From NCBI GenBank assembly GCA_031002005.1, contig JARYHS010008074.1, forward strand, positions 264,927,930 to 264,991,929: DNA of 64,000 nt. The letters run 5' to 3'. The notes under the pieces were generated by a model. That model ran no database searches. It was not told the DNA's origin and was given only the letters and a program-made list of their open reading frames with translations. This DNA is from Vandiemenella viatica. Lineage: Eukaryota; Arthropoda; Insecta; Orthoptera; Morabidae. Position 1 is the first letter of the stretch. Each line of letters opens with the position of its first letter. This document shows, one piece after another, positions 34,753 to 45,655 of this stretch. The position numbers were made by a program, and so were the translations under genes.

Positions 34753-35790
34753 GAGGTATTACATGGGGAAGAAAATCTCTTTTGGTAGTTGAAGTTGAAA
34801 TCCCGTTAGCTTGATAGCTATAAACATCCCAACAGGGGAAAAGGAGCAATTGCATTTGTTAAAATATATTTGTTCACTTTGGATCAGTGATTCCTTGCTG
34901 GAAAATGTGACAATACAGAAAGGCAACGGTCAATTGACTGTGTGGCTGCTGTCATTGCTTCATAAATGCCGTAGTAAGTCATACAAGCTTTCTCTCCTTA
35001 TCGTATGTAGTGGAAATTGAATATTTCATCACTAATATCATTTGAAAAACTGTCAGTGAATACGGCTAGAAAAGTTGAGTTCTTTGGTATTATTGAAATA
35101 GTACCCTTGAAGGACAGTAAATATTGTACGTAGCTAAAACCATGGTTATCGTAGATAAAAATGTTCTGTGTACTAAGTTATAAGACGGTCTAGCATTCAA
35201 ATTCTAGTTTATAATTAATTTAATATTGTAACAGACTTCTTTCGTATGTAACCTTTCCCATAACTTTATTAAGTGATTTTCAAAATGCGGTCTCTCTGAA
35301 TGAACGTGGACAATCTGTGATATAAGAGTCCGATGGCATATTAACTAACTATGTTTACTAAGATACTATTTTTTAAGACAGGTTATAAAGCAATTACTTA
35401 CGTATAAGCAAAAAAAAAGTTACATCGTGAATTGGTTTGTTATTTGATAGCATTTTACCGAACTGTACATATTATTATAAATTTCATAAAACTATGATTT
35501 ACTCCTTGCCATTAATCAAGATGAACTTTCGAGCTTACTTGCAAGAGTAAAGGACACAGGTTTGTACTATAGAAAACATATAATTCAGGTTTTTCTAAAA
35601 AAAGAAAACATTGCCATGAAGGCAATTGCTGGAAGGAAAGAGCAGTGATAATTCCCACGAAGATCACCCTGTTGAAACACTCGAATTCTTCTTCTACTAG
35701 CTGCGAGATATATTTCTTTAAGTCCAAAGAAAATAACCGCATCGACACCTGTGAATTATGTGTGTACCTTCGACTGGAAGTACTAATACG
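34753..35790. other. Intergenic, nothing recognised
   Basis: AT-rich; no supported feature. Confidence 0.4.
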
Positions 35791-35967
35791 TTAATTTAAT
35801 TTAATTAAATTGCAATGGAGCACACGCTCCGGTGACAATTTCAGTAAACATCCATCTTCTCCTTTTCCTGCACCCACCTACATTTGCCCTCTACAAATTT
35901 TAACTTTAAATTCTTTCAATGTTTTTGGTAAATTATTAATCATTTCCCTTGGTAACTTATTCCAATC

Positions 35968-36255
35968 CCTGACACCCTTCAATTGTAAAATGAAACACAG
36001 CCAACCTGTTGCAATATTCATTGAATTTATTGTTTACCGGTTTCGACCCGCCTTAAGGGAGTCTTCTTCAGAACTTGTTAAAAAGTATTACATAAATCTA
36101 AAAATTCTCAATAAAATAGTACATTTTGTACTAAAGTCACACATTAAAATATATTTTTATGGCTATCCATCCGGCAGGCAACGTGTATCACAGAGCCAGC
36201 GTCACATCTAATCTGGGCGGCAGTTTACTGCCATGCTCAAGATCCTGACACCCTT
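35968..36255 (-). mobile_element. 264-bp insertion with 12-bp target duplication and hammerhead-like core
   Basis: The LINE-B sequence is interrupted after CCTGACACCCTT (35968-35979) and resumes after the same 12 bases (36244-36255). The insert, 35980-36243, has no open frame, no terminal inverted repeats and no poly-A tail. It carries a ribozyme-like core at 36032-36074. A long target duplication implies target-primed or other staggered integration, as for non-LTR or Penelope-like elements. Confidence 0.8.
36032..36074 (-). ncRNA. Hammerhead-ribozyme-like core, insertion 1
   Basis: Minus strand, in order: GTT; CTGAAGA (36071-36065); one extra A; a stem II candidate GACTC...GGGTC around CC-TTAA-GG; GAAAC (36044-36040); CG; GTA; AAC. 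GTT and AAC can close stem I. ACCGGT would be the minimal, palindromic stem III, and GTA is an allowed GUH cleavage triplet. The extra base between CTGAAGA and stem II departs from the textbook core. Confidence 0.45.
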
Positions 36256-36867
36256 ACCTAAAAAGAGAATTTCCCCACACCCTTATACCTGAAATCCAAT
36301 GCCAGCTTGTGGTCATGGTCATCTTTTCCCTACCACGCACTACTTTTCATACCAACACCAATATCTTTCCATGCCTCATCACCAGTATACGCCTTGAACA
36401 TTCCCATGACCCACTTCACCCCCCTCGTGTCTTGCAAATGAATCCCATTCCAGCTCTTTTATCATATCTGTTACTGATTGCATTCTGTGGTAATTTCCAG
36501 AAACAAATCTTTTTTGCATCCTCTCTAACTCCTGTATTTGATATTCAAAATGTGGATCCCATACTACACTACCATATTCGAGCAATGGTCTGACCAAAGT
36601 TTTGTAACCCAATTCCTTTACTTCCCACGTACATCCACTCATCACTCTCTCCAACAAGTGAAGAACTTTGAAACCTTTTCCTACCACCTGTCCAATGTGT
36701 CCTGCCCCCAGTTAGGTTTGTTCAAATGTAATGCCAAGATATTTACATTTCAAGTTTTCAACAAGAAATTCTTTAACATGTTGGTGATTTTTCAGCCCGA
36801 GTCCTTAGTTGCTACGATAACTGTTTTGTGGGTTGTTTATGACTTGCAACTAAACAATTGCTTTTGA

Positions 36868-36910
36868 TGGCATACGCGTTTCGCCTTTATTCAAGGCATC
36901 TTCAGTGCCA
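36868..36910 (-). ncRNA. Hammerhead-ribozyme-like core, left arm of insertion 2
   Basis: Minus strand, in order: TGGCA; CTGAAGA; one extra T; GCCTT-GAATA-AAGGC hairpin (stem II); GAAAC; GC; GTA; TGCCA. TGGCA/TGCCA gives a perfect 5-bp stem I. ACGCGT gives a palindromic minimal stem III. GTA is an allowed cleavage triplet. Confidence 0.5.
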
Positions 36911-37124
36911 GTTTTTATATATGCATTAACACGCGCAAGTTCGTGTTGCCATACCTGCTACTCTTTTCACACTTGCCAACAACAACAAAAAACTTTAATA
37001 CAGTTCGTGGCCGGTGAAATTACCTAAAATGCAACCAACACAAACTTTGGACAGTAGTGATAGTGTGAAAAGAATAGCTGGTATGGAAACACGAATTTGC
37101 GAGTGTTAATGCATATATAAAAAC

Positions 37125-37167
37125 TGGCACTGAAGATGCCTTGAATAAAGGTGAAACGCGTAAGCCA
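37125..37167 (+). ncRNA. Hammerhead-ribozyme-like core, right arm of insertion 2
   Basis: Plus strand, same order as the left arm. Two differences are visible: the last base of stem II (AAGGT, giving a G-U pair) and AGCCA in place of TGCCA, so stem I keeps four pairs. Confidence 0.45.
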
Positions 37168-38130
37168 TCAAAAGCATTTGTTTAGTTGAAAGTCAGAAAC
37201 AACCCACAAAACAAGAAATTTTTTCCCACCTTATATTCATAATTAACCTTTTGTTTTTTATTTATGTATCTAATAAGCTGATTCTTCTTTGCATTTATCT
37301 TCATCCCATGTTTACCAACCCAACAAGATATCCTGTCCAGATCACCGTGCAACTGTTTACAGTCCTCTACCGTTTTGATCCTTTTATATAGCATTATGTC
37401 ATCTGCAAACAATCCAATTGCAGATAGTAAACAGCCAACACAATTATTCATTAGAATAATGAATAGCAATTGTCCCAATACGCTACCCTGCGGCACTCCC
37501 ATTTTTACTTCCACTTCTTTTGATACTGCATTTCTTGTCCTAACTTTCTGTTTTCTACCTTTTAAAAATTCTTCCACCCAGAAAATCACTTTCTCATCCA
37601 CTCCGATAGTTTTAACTTATTTACTACCATTTTATGGCTCACTCTGTCAAAAGCCTTTGACAGATCTAGTACTACATTATCAATTTGGCCTTCCTTGTCC
37701 ATTTCATGTGAAATATCTTGCATATATCCTACGAACTGAGATTCGCATGAATATCCTTGCCTAAAGCCAAGTTGCCTACTTACGTTCCTCACATATATTT
37801 CTGATGTGGTTACATATCAATCTTTCCATTAATTTACCTACCACTGATGTCTGACTGATTGGCCTATGTATTTCTACTATATTTCTCACCCCCCCCCCCC
37901 TCCTTTATGTACCGGTACTACTATCACACTTTTCCAGTCCTGTGGTAAGCAGCAAGTGTCTAGACTCAATTTAAATTATATTTCAAGATAAGGCACAATG
38001 TCACATCCGGCTATCTTTAATGTATCTGTAGTAATATTATTTACTCCAGTCCCATTACGTTTTTTAGCTTTCTTATTTCCTTCATGATATCCTCAGGATG
38101 TATTACAAATTACCTCATGTTTACTCGTAC

Positions 38131-39010
38131 TTGCATTTTGTCGACCTTTCTATTACGGTTTTTTAATCTTCTAGGTGATTGCTGGTCCAAGTCGCTACGA
38201 TCAATTCCAGAAGAGAGAATTATTGCCGGAGACAATCCAGGCTGAGAAAACTGGAAATCCTGGATGCAAAGTTAACAGTTCTACTGGCTATCTAGACGTT
38301 TGATCGAACTTTAAACTTAAATATGTTCTGTATTCACCCTGTACATATTGCATGTTAAATTATTAGTGTAGTAAATAGGATTAGTAGGGATTTTATTGGA
38401 AAACATTTAAGTGTATTTTTTCTGGTTTTAATAATTTATGATCATTTATTTCCTATAATATTTGTTCTGTTATTGTTATATAAGCATAATAATTTCTTTT
38501 TCCTCTGAATTTGCTTTTCAAGCAAAAAGCACTTAGTTGCTCAGTTTAGCCTTTAGATCTTGGATCAAAATCAAAACGGAATAAGTACATAAAAAAGGTA
38601 CTCTAATTTGCAAATTTTTTATATGTACAATTATTCACTATACACTGCTACAGTGTTCCAATCCTCCATATTAATTCCCAGATACTTGTAGTAAACAACA
38701 ATGTAGCATAGTATGAAATTTAATTAATTTACGACATAAATTTTATACTACTTGTCAGGGCGTTTTCCGAGAGCCTTCAGCACAGGTAGTTTGTAATTGC
38801 CTCGAGTTATAGTAATACTGAAAAGAAAGGCAATTTTGCCGTGTGTTTCCTTCTCTCTCTGAATTCTCCCTCTACTGTTGCAACATTTCATTTCTCCGGA
38901 TTTATAATCACAATTTCAAGTCCGCTTAAGTTATGCAAAGTGAATGTTCTTTCTGCATTCCAAAGCGTGTAAATCTTCATCCCCCTTGTTTTCTTCACTG
39001 CTCGGAACAC
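38131..39010. other. AT-rich intergenic
   Basis: No supported feature. Confidence 0.4.
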
Positions 39011-39019
39011 AGCAGCTCG

Positions 39020-39245
39020 GTGTTATGTTACAAGTTTCGGCCCACCGCGGCGCCGAGGTCTGAATATAAAACGCGAGGCGCGGACATGATAAACATGACC
39101 CACTCTAATTGAAAGCCGGCTGATGAAAGCGAAGAAAGGAAAGGCGAAGAGGCGAGACGTGGGTGCACCAAAGAGGAGAAACCGAGGCTGAAGGCGAACT
39201 TCAGTCCACTGGGGCACGGGCCCACTTGAAAGCGACTAAGGTTTT
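39020..39245. promoter_or_regulatory. CpG-rich island with a TATA-like motif
   Basis: About 220 bp with dense CpG (CCACCGCGGCGCCGAGG and neighbours) in otherwise AT-rich, CpG-poor DNA. A TATAAAA lies at 39065-39071 on the plus strand. Overlapping minus-strand frames of 64-65 codons are probably a by-product of base composition. It could be an unmethylated promoter or enhancer, or a piece of an unrecognised repeat. Confidence 0.3.
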
Positions 39246-40490
39246 CACTTCCGTTCTCCGATACGCCCGTCTCTCCGTCTTTCCTTCGAGGATGGATATA
39301 TTGCAGTTTAGTTTATTCGCACGCTATTTACACTTGTGAGATTTTCTCCATGATCGTAAATTACGTGTTCGAAAGCACATGACTTACTATCTGTTATCAC
39401 AGTTCAACTTTACCTTTATATAAATGCCATGTACTTTAACAATTAACATGGTGTCTGAAGTTTCTTTCGAAGCCTACTTTTGTCAGAAGGTATGCAACGG
39501 TCTGTTTACCTGTTTCAAACCCCAATGTGATTTAGTGATATGGATGAAAATTTAACATGATATGGATCAAAGAAGGCTACTTAAATTTCTCAGTGTTCCT
39601 TTTTCTGTGATGCCCACATTACGAATTGTTCTAAATCTGTCTCTAACGTGCAGTTTAAAATCTATTCTACTGAGTTTTTGAAAAAGTGTTACCTTAATTG
39701 CTCGGATGGTTTTTAAGACTGACATAAATTCATTTTTAGTTTCTGCTTCATATCCCAGTAATGTAATAAGTTCAGTAATTTCAAGTACTTTGAAATATTG
39801 AATTAAGAATAGAAGAGATTATCCTGCTATGACTTGATGGGAGGATGTTCTCGTCGAATATATTGCAATATTTTAGAGGCCTCAGTATCACTTTAATTAA
39901 TTTCCGATTTCTTGAGCAATCTCGTCCTCTTAACATGGATGCATCACCAGTCGATTATAAGCCAATTACGGAAGGTTATCACAGGTTAAAAACACTGATT
40001 CATTGATTTAGTGGTAAAATATATCCGCACTCGCCGAAAACTAAAAGTAATACTTTATCATTTTACCACAACAATAAAAGAAAATTTATTGACGGCTCAA
40101 TTTATTGTACTTATTAAAATTTACGGATCGACAGTATCGATCTTGAATTCACTTACAGAATGCACTTAAATTCTTTTCATTAAATATTCGTCATAAGTTT
40201 ATTTACACAATATCTGAAACTAGAAACAGTGAACCTTCTAAGATTGGTAAACACCATTGGTTTTGTTCATGATAAAGTTTACAGCTTGCCCACAGAACCA
40301 ATTTTTATAAATTATGATTCCCACGCTAAAATAATAATAATAATATTAACTAGATAATACTTATGAAAATTTCTCAAATAAAATGTGGTGAATAGTAAGG
40401 TTGGTTGTTTATAGTAGATTGACAGAAGAACTGCTTCACTTGTAACCATATCTTACTGATTTCAACTGATGTAGGCTATAGTATTAGTTA
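39246..40490. other. AT-rich intergenic
   Basis: No supported feature. Confidence 0.4.
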
Positions 40491-40499
40491 ACCGCCAGC

Positions 40500-41110
40500 G
40501 ATGAAATGAGTTGCCAAAAACTGAAAGAGAAGTATGTACTGCGTTTAAATTAACATATTAATATTATTAGTGGATTTTTGTTTATTTATATTCGATCGAC
40601 GTAGATGTTTCCGATAAATAATTATCCCATGGATATGAAAGATAAATGCTTTAATTTTCTGAGCAACAATGTTAGCGGAAGTTTAGATTAGATTGAAATT
40701 TAACCTGGATCAGAATTACATCTGGCATTTGACGTTACAGCAGAGGCCATAATAAAATAATTTGTTTTCATGAGCGTTACATTACTTCGCTTGAATGAAA
40801 GTAGTTCCTCACTGAATACCATCTATGCGGCCTAACGCATAATGGCATAAGTTTTTGAGATTTATTTTAAATTTCCTTTTAGTTCACTGGCGTCATATTA
40901 CAGCCATATTTAACTGTGTAAACCGTTCGAATGTTGTAATATGGATTTGAATCACGGAATAGAAAGACTTCAGAACTCGTTAAGATTTAAGGTCAAGTTT
41001 ATATCGTGATAGAGTGATTTTATTAATTCGCGTGTGATAAATGCTTTGATTTACTATCAGCAGTATTAGCGGAGATTCGAAATGCATCCTAGACCACGAT
41101 GAAAACTGAA
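40500..41110 (-). repeat. Long-period repeat block, inverted copy
   Basis: Reverse-complement matches to the block at 41.17-42.6 kb: 40515-40566 (CTGAAAGAGAAGTATGTACT then TTTAAATTAACATATTAAT), 40680-40735 (TTAGATTAGATTGAAATTTA then CTGGATCAG), 40843-40905 (GGCATAAG...TTCACTGGCGTCAT) and 41040-41082 (ATGCTTTGATTTACTATCAG then AGTATTAGCGGAGATT). Degenerate but in consistent order. Confidence 0.6.
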
Positions 41111-41169
41111 TTTTTTTGCTACAGCGCAAGGCACGAGGAATTGCATAATATAACAACTAGCCTCAATGC

Positions 41170-42620
41170 CCGTCAAAAATGACTGGTTAAAGGGAGTTTT
41201 CTGATAACTCATTTCTTTGCAGTTGCTTATCTAAATAGAATTGTTATAAAATAAAGCTCAATGTAATTTCTCGTCCCTTGTGCTGTAGCAAAAAGTTTCA
41301 GCTGTCAACTTGATCCAGATTGCATTTCAGCCTAACCATAATCTCCGCTAATATTGCCGATAGAAAATCAAAGCTTCAATCACACGTGAATTAACTGATT
41401 CCCTGTATCGCTTGTTACTGTCATCATTCATCGCGATATAAATTTGACCCAAACTTTTCCCGGGTTCTTACATTTTTCTTTTTTGTTATCTGTGATGCAG
41501 ATCGATATTTTAATGGCTGACATATCTTACATGCAGCTGAAATAATGACCCCAGTGAAAACGAAGGATGGTAACAATAAATTTTAACAATTTACCTTATG
41601 CCATGTAATATTAGTTTTAATGACGGACAAAAAGAATGTTCTGACAATTCATTTCTCTGCAGTTGCCTGAATAAATAGAATTGTTCTTATATAATGCTAA
41701 TAAGCTTATTTTGTAATTTGTACATATTTCGGTTGTAGTTTACACAGCGATACAGAGCGAACTTCTACTGAATGAATGGTGTCAGAAGTAGGGAACCAAT
41801 TAACTTAAAAATAAATTAGGAATCCCAAAACCTTACGCTATAGTGCGTGATTTTGGTTTTATTCCTTGTCCAGGTTTCATCCAGCACGATAAATACTGAA
41901 CTATTTCCATCCGTATTAAACTACCGTAACTTCAGTAACTCGGAGCCTATGAAAGCAGCTTAAATTGTTTATAAAACTAAATTCATTGTGAATTATTATG
42001 TAAAAAAGTGTGTCAGTTGTCATTCTGGTCCTGTCTGCAACTTCTACTATTATTGCTGTTCAAAATTTATAGATTCTATTATCCGCGTACGAATACATTC
42101 ATCGTATTGCGATCTAAATTTGACAATCTGTAAATATTTACATGTGCCTGATATAGTGACATCAGTCATAAAATCAACTAATAATTAATATATTGATATA
42201 AACGCAGTTACATACTTTGATTTCAGTGTTTCGGAAAATCATTTCTTCAAGCATATTATAACAGTTTATTAAAATAACTACATTGGATATAATTATCTTG
42301 TAAGCCGGTCAAAAATGACGTGTTGAATGCAGTATATTAGCAATTCGTTTCTTTGCTGACAAAGTACAATTTTCATGAAATAACATTCATTATTTTGAAA
42401 ATGATGTAATGCAGATGTTTGTTAGCTTACTGTAATAACGGTATCGCTGCACAGAGGGTATAAGAAAAATCTACATCGAACGAATTCTAATTACGAAAAA
42501 GCAACAAATAATTAATATGCCGATTTCAACGGACAGTGTTCCGAGTGTTAATTTATTTTCTGATGCATAGCTAAACAGAACTGTTATTAAATAACGCACA
42601 TAACCTGGAACGTTTCCGTT
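41170..42620 (+). repeat. Long-period non-coding repeat block, copy 2
   Basis: Anchor variants at about 41227, 41667 and 42567 (steps 440 and 900). Aligns with 16.4-18.4 kb in the same orientation, for example TTTTGTAATTTGTACATATT and CCGTAACTTCAGTAACTCGG in both. No coding capacity. Confidence 0.75.
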
Positions 42621-45510
42621 CGTTGTTAGTTCGGCAGTGGAGGCTAAAACAATTGTGGTGCGATATCTCTGTCCAAAAATTCCCTTTGCTAGCTATGGAC
42701 TCCCAGCTTTCATTGTTCAAGGATCTAGATACTTAAGGTCCAGCGAGGATGCTCCTGTGACACTGGCATATGACTGTGTTCGATGTTCTGAATCCTCACT
42801 ATTCACTCACGACAATTTCAATCTTATTGACACTGTATTAATTAAATGTCATACCAGAAATAAAAAAACATTGAAATAAATAATTAACAGAACACAGAAT
42901 TCGAAATTGAAATAATGCTTGGTGGCTTGCAAAATAACATGAAATTTCTTGTAAATAATGCAAAGGTTTAGAAACATAATAAAATATTTAAACAGAAATA
43001 AAATTACAGACACAGAATACAAGATGCTGTCTCCTGATACCTTGAGCGTTCCTGTTCAAACATTTTGAGAGCGGAAAAGAAAGATTGGCGCCACAGTAAA
43101 CATGTTAGGCGAATACTTATCAGTTTATACCCATCGCAGTCCTTATTGTTTAAGAACGCATTTAAAATACCTCAAAGCATTTCCAGACATTATCGAAGGA
43201 AGTTTCAGAATAAAGGATTTGGTTAGGAAGTCTGATATCAGTACTTGAACAGACACGCGTTATGCAACTAAGGCACTGACCAATGATAGTGGTTTCTCTG
43301 CTACCTAAATCCCATTTTCCAACATATATGTTTGGTGGTACAGTTCCGGTACAGATTTATGTATTTTTCCAATAAAGAAATGATTTAATTTTTCGATGTC
43401 TAAATGCCATGACCATACGAATCTATACCCAGTGCATAGAAACCAAAATGTTTCGTACCAACCAAAAGAATTTCAGAATGTCATAATTTATGATTATGTG
43501 TTCATAATAAATTACGAAAACTTTAGACGTGGCAACGTCTTAAAACTTAGCTCCTTTTGCTCAGAAAGTGAGCGACACGAAATTTTGCTCTCTGCTCGCG
43601 GCGATTATTCGTCGAGAATGATTAGTATGTTAAATGTAAATACAAGATAGTACATGTCGATTCTTTGTTTTCGTGATTTACATACAGATATATACGGTAG
43701 TTCTAACGTCACCAGACCAAGGGGGGAAAGCCACTCTGCATTCCTATAATTTCGAGCTGTTTACTCGTAGTTTGCATAAGACCGTTGTAGTGACCAGACG
43801 GCTCATCTGATTGGAGAAATTCTGGTGTCAGTAGGTGCATAAAAAAACAGAATACCGAAAATATAACCAAAAATCATAAATAATAAACAAAAATAGTGAC
43901 TTACTAGCCAATAATCATTTTCTTTTCAGATTAAAAGCTGAAATAGTTAAAAAAAGAAGTTAGGTGAAAACGAGACTGACGTTGTTAAATCAAGAGAACA
44001 CTAACAGCGACCTCGGAAGTCTACGAAATATCACGAATAGTGGTCCACAAGAGTTTTCTAATACTGAAATAATGACTCAGCTCTCTCAATCCAATTCGCA
44101 GCTACGTGAAGAAGAAGTTGATAGACAATTCTACACAGCAGAGAAATCCGGACGTTTTGATTGCACCATCACCACATCACGCGACGAGACTAATAATCTT
44201 TTTATACAACTGTATGTTTACTATGAGTCACGAGAGCCAATCGGACTGTAACACGTTTCAAGTCAGCCGGCCGCCGATATACAGTACAATACTCTCACGC
44301 CATCTTATAAAATTCCCTATCAGCTGGCAGGTGTAAAGTCCCACCCGAATCGCTCGTCTTTTCAGAATTATTTATTTCTAGGTGTAAATATTATCGTGTG
44401 TAAATCTCAGCATGCCTCAAATACATTTTTCGAAATTTAAGAAGTACAGTTTTGAAACGGCCTGGCAAAATGTTAAGCCCGACTAAATAATCTGGCTTAT
44501 TTATTTTTCATTTTATTACAAACTAAATTTGAAGGTATTAAAATTTCAAAATGCCTCAAGAAAATTTTTTTTTAAATATAAATTTACAAAGTTAAAAATT
44601 CAATGGTTTACTAGGTCCCACTACCCTTCAGTATGGTCTTCGATTTTGTAATTAGAAGCTACAAAAGAAGTGTTATACAAATTTTCACGGTGCCTCAAAT
44701 ACCTGCTATTAATTATTAACGGCTCTCGGACTATAAGCCTAAACAACAACGGCACAACTAACGCAAACGCAAAAGTAGCAAGATAATTTGGAACAACTCA
44801 AAGAATGAAATCTATACGAAGGAAGGAGTCAATAGCCACATCTCTAGCAAATACATGAATGACGTTACAGCCACACACGATTCAGTGATATGAGCCACAA
44901 CTGACATTTCAGCCAGACAAATGTTATCGTGACACTGCCCAGCCAGACGAGGAGGATTCTACCTCTAAAACAATGAAGAGGCTCTCGATGACTTCTGTAA
45001 ATAATCCAGAGCACACCGTGAATGGAAGAAGAAGAAAAACGCCGTGAAAGGTAATATTGAGTCCGATGATTAACGTTGACTCCAGTGTCAACACCACCGT
45101 AAAATCAGAATTCGTGCTCACCTAGACTGTGCCTCCAACACACTGACCTACCTGCCTGGATCTCACAATCATCAAGCACATCGGCGCTGATGTCGTACAT
45201 TTCACATCGTACTTCTCGTACCATCTCCCAGTACTCAAACGTTGGTGCACCGTTGCTATTTTCCATTGCTTGCTAATAACAAATAACATTTAACAAATAT
45301 TATTTTGTTTCCTGTCACCATTCTTTGACTCATGTAAAAATACGAATGCAGAGTAGACAACACAACCTACCTCATTTTTTTTATTATTATTTCTTTTTTC
45401 TCGCTGATACTAACAATCTTTGAACAATTGGAACGAGGAGGAGCCTCAGTGAATTGTTCACGTGCTTCTATTACTTTTGTTTATAGGTTTATGCTTAGTT
45501 TGCGTTATTA
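42621..45510. other. Intergenic / unassigned
   Basis: Several plus-strand frames of 80-95 codons (42637-42879, 43396-43650, 43964-44251) lack motifs and ATG-led exon structure. A pyrimidine tract ending in TTTTCAG at about 43922-43929 precedes the third. I see no evidence strong enough to call a gene. Confidence 0.35.
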
Positions 45511-45514
45511 GATG

Positions 45515-45655
45515 GACTATGAAAAGGGAGAAATTCGGCCATGGCCTCTTTGAATGAACTATCGCGGCATCTGTCTGGAATGATTTCAGAAAACCATGAA
45601 TTGAACTCGTATTCTCCCGAATACCAGACCCGAGTTATGCCTGTAGTCGTTTTGA
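45515..45655 (-). mobile_element. SINE-A copy 5 (fragment)
   Basis: In plus-strand view: GAAATTCGGCCATGGCCTCT, TCTGTCTGGAATGATTTCAG, AAAACCATGAATTGAACTCG and CTCCCGAATACCAGACCCGA. Confidence 0.7.

Larger units (their letters stand above)
36760..37220. mobile_element. 439-bp insertion with 11-bp target duplication and 150-bp inverted arms
   Basis: AACAAGAAATT flanks the insert at 36760-36770 and 37210-37220. Inside, a left-end segment of about 52 bp precedes two near-identical inverted arms, 36823-36972 and 37063-37212, around a 90-bp centre. Each arm carries a hammerhead-like core in opposite orientation. No open frame. The long duplication argues against a cut-and-paste DNA transposon. Confidence 0.85.
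35791..38130 (-). pseudogene. LINE-B copy 2: 5'-truncated reverse transcriptase with two nested insertions
   Basis: Read on the minus strand from about 38110 this aligns with LINE-B copy 1 from about 22840. It shows NYRPISQTS-like remnants, then LGFRQGYSCESQFVGYMQD, VVLDLSKAFDRVSHK, MGVPQGSVLGQLLF and an intact LFADDIMLYKRI. The thumb follows (YKTLVRPLLEYGSVVWDP, FVSGNYHRMQSVTDMIKEL). It ends in the shared (AATTA)n tail at 35791-35812. The 5' end is a truncation. The element is interrupted at 36771-37209 and 35980-36243 by smaller insertions. The catalytic FADD is kept here, whereas copy 1 has FADY; frameshifts nevertheless make it inactive. A 12-C tract near 37890 replaces family sequence. 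Confidence 0.88.

Noticed and set aside
37880..37910. C-tract as a G-quadruplex regulatory site
   Set aside because: It lies inside the decayed LINE-B copy 2 where the sibling copy has GGAGGGTGG-type sequence, so it looks like local expansion.
43922..44251. Pyrimidine tract and AG followed by a 95-codon frame as an exon
   Set aside because: The frame has no recognisable domain and lacks a donor-supported structure; such acceptor-like sites are common by chance in AT-rich DNA.
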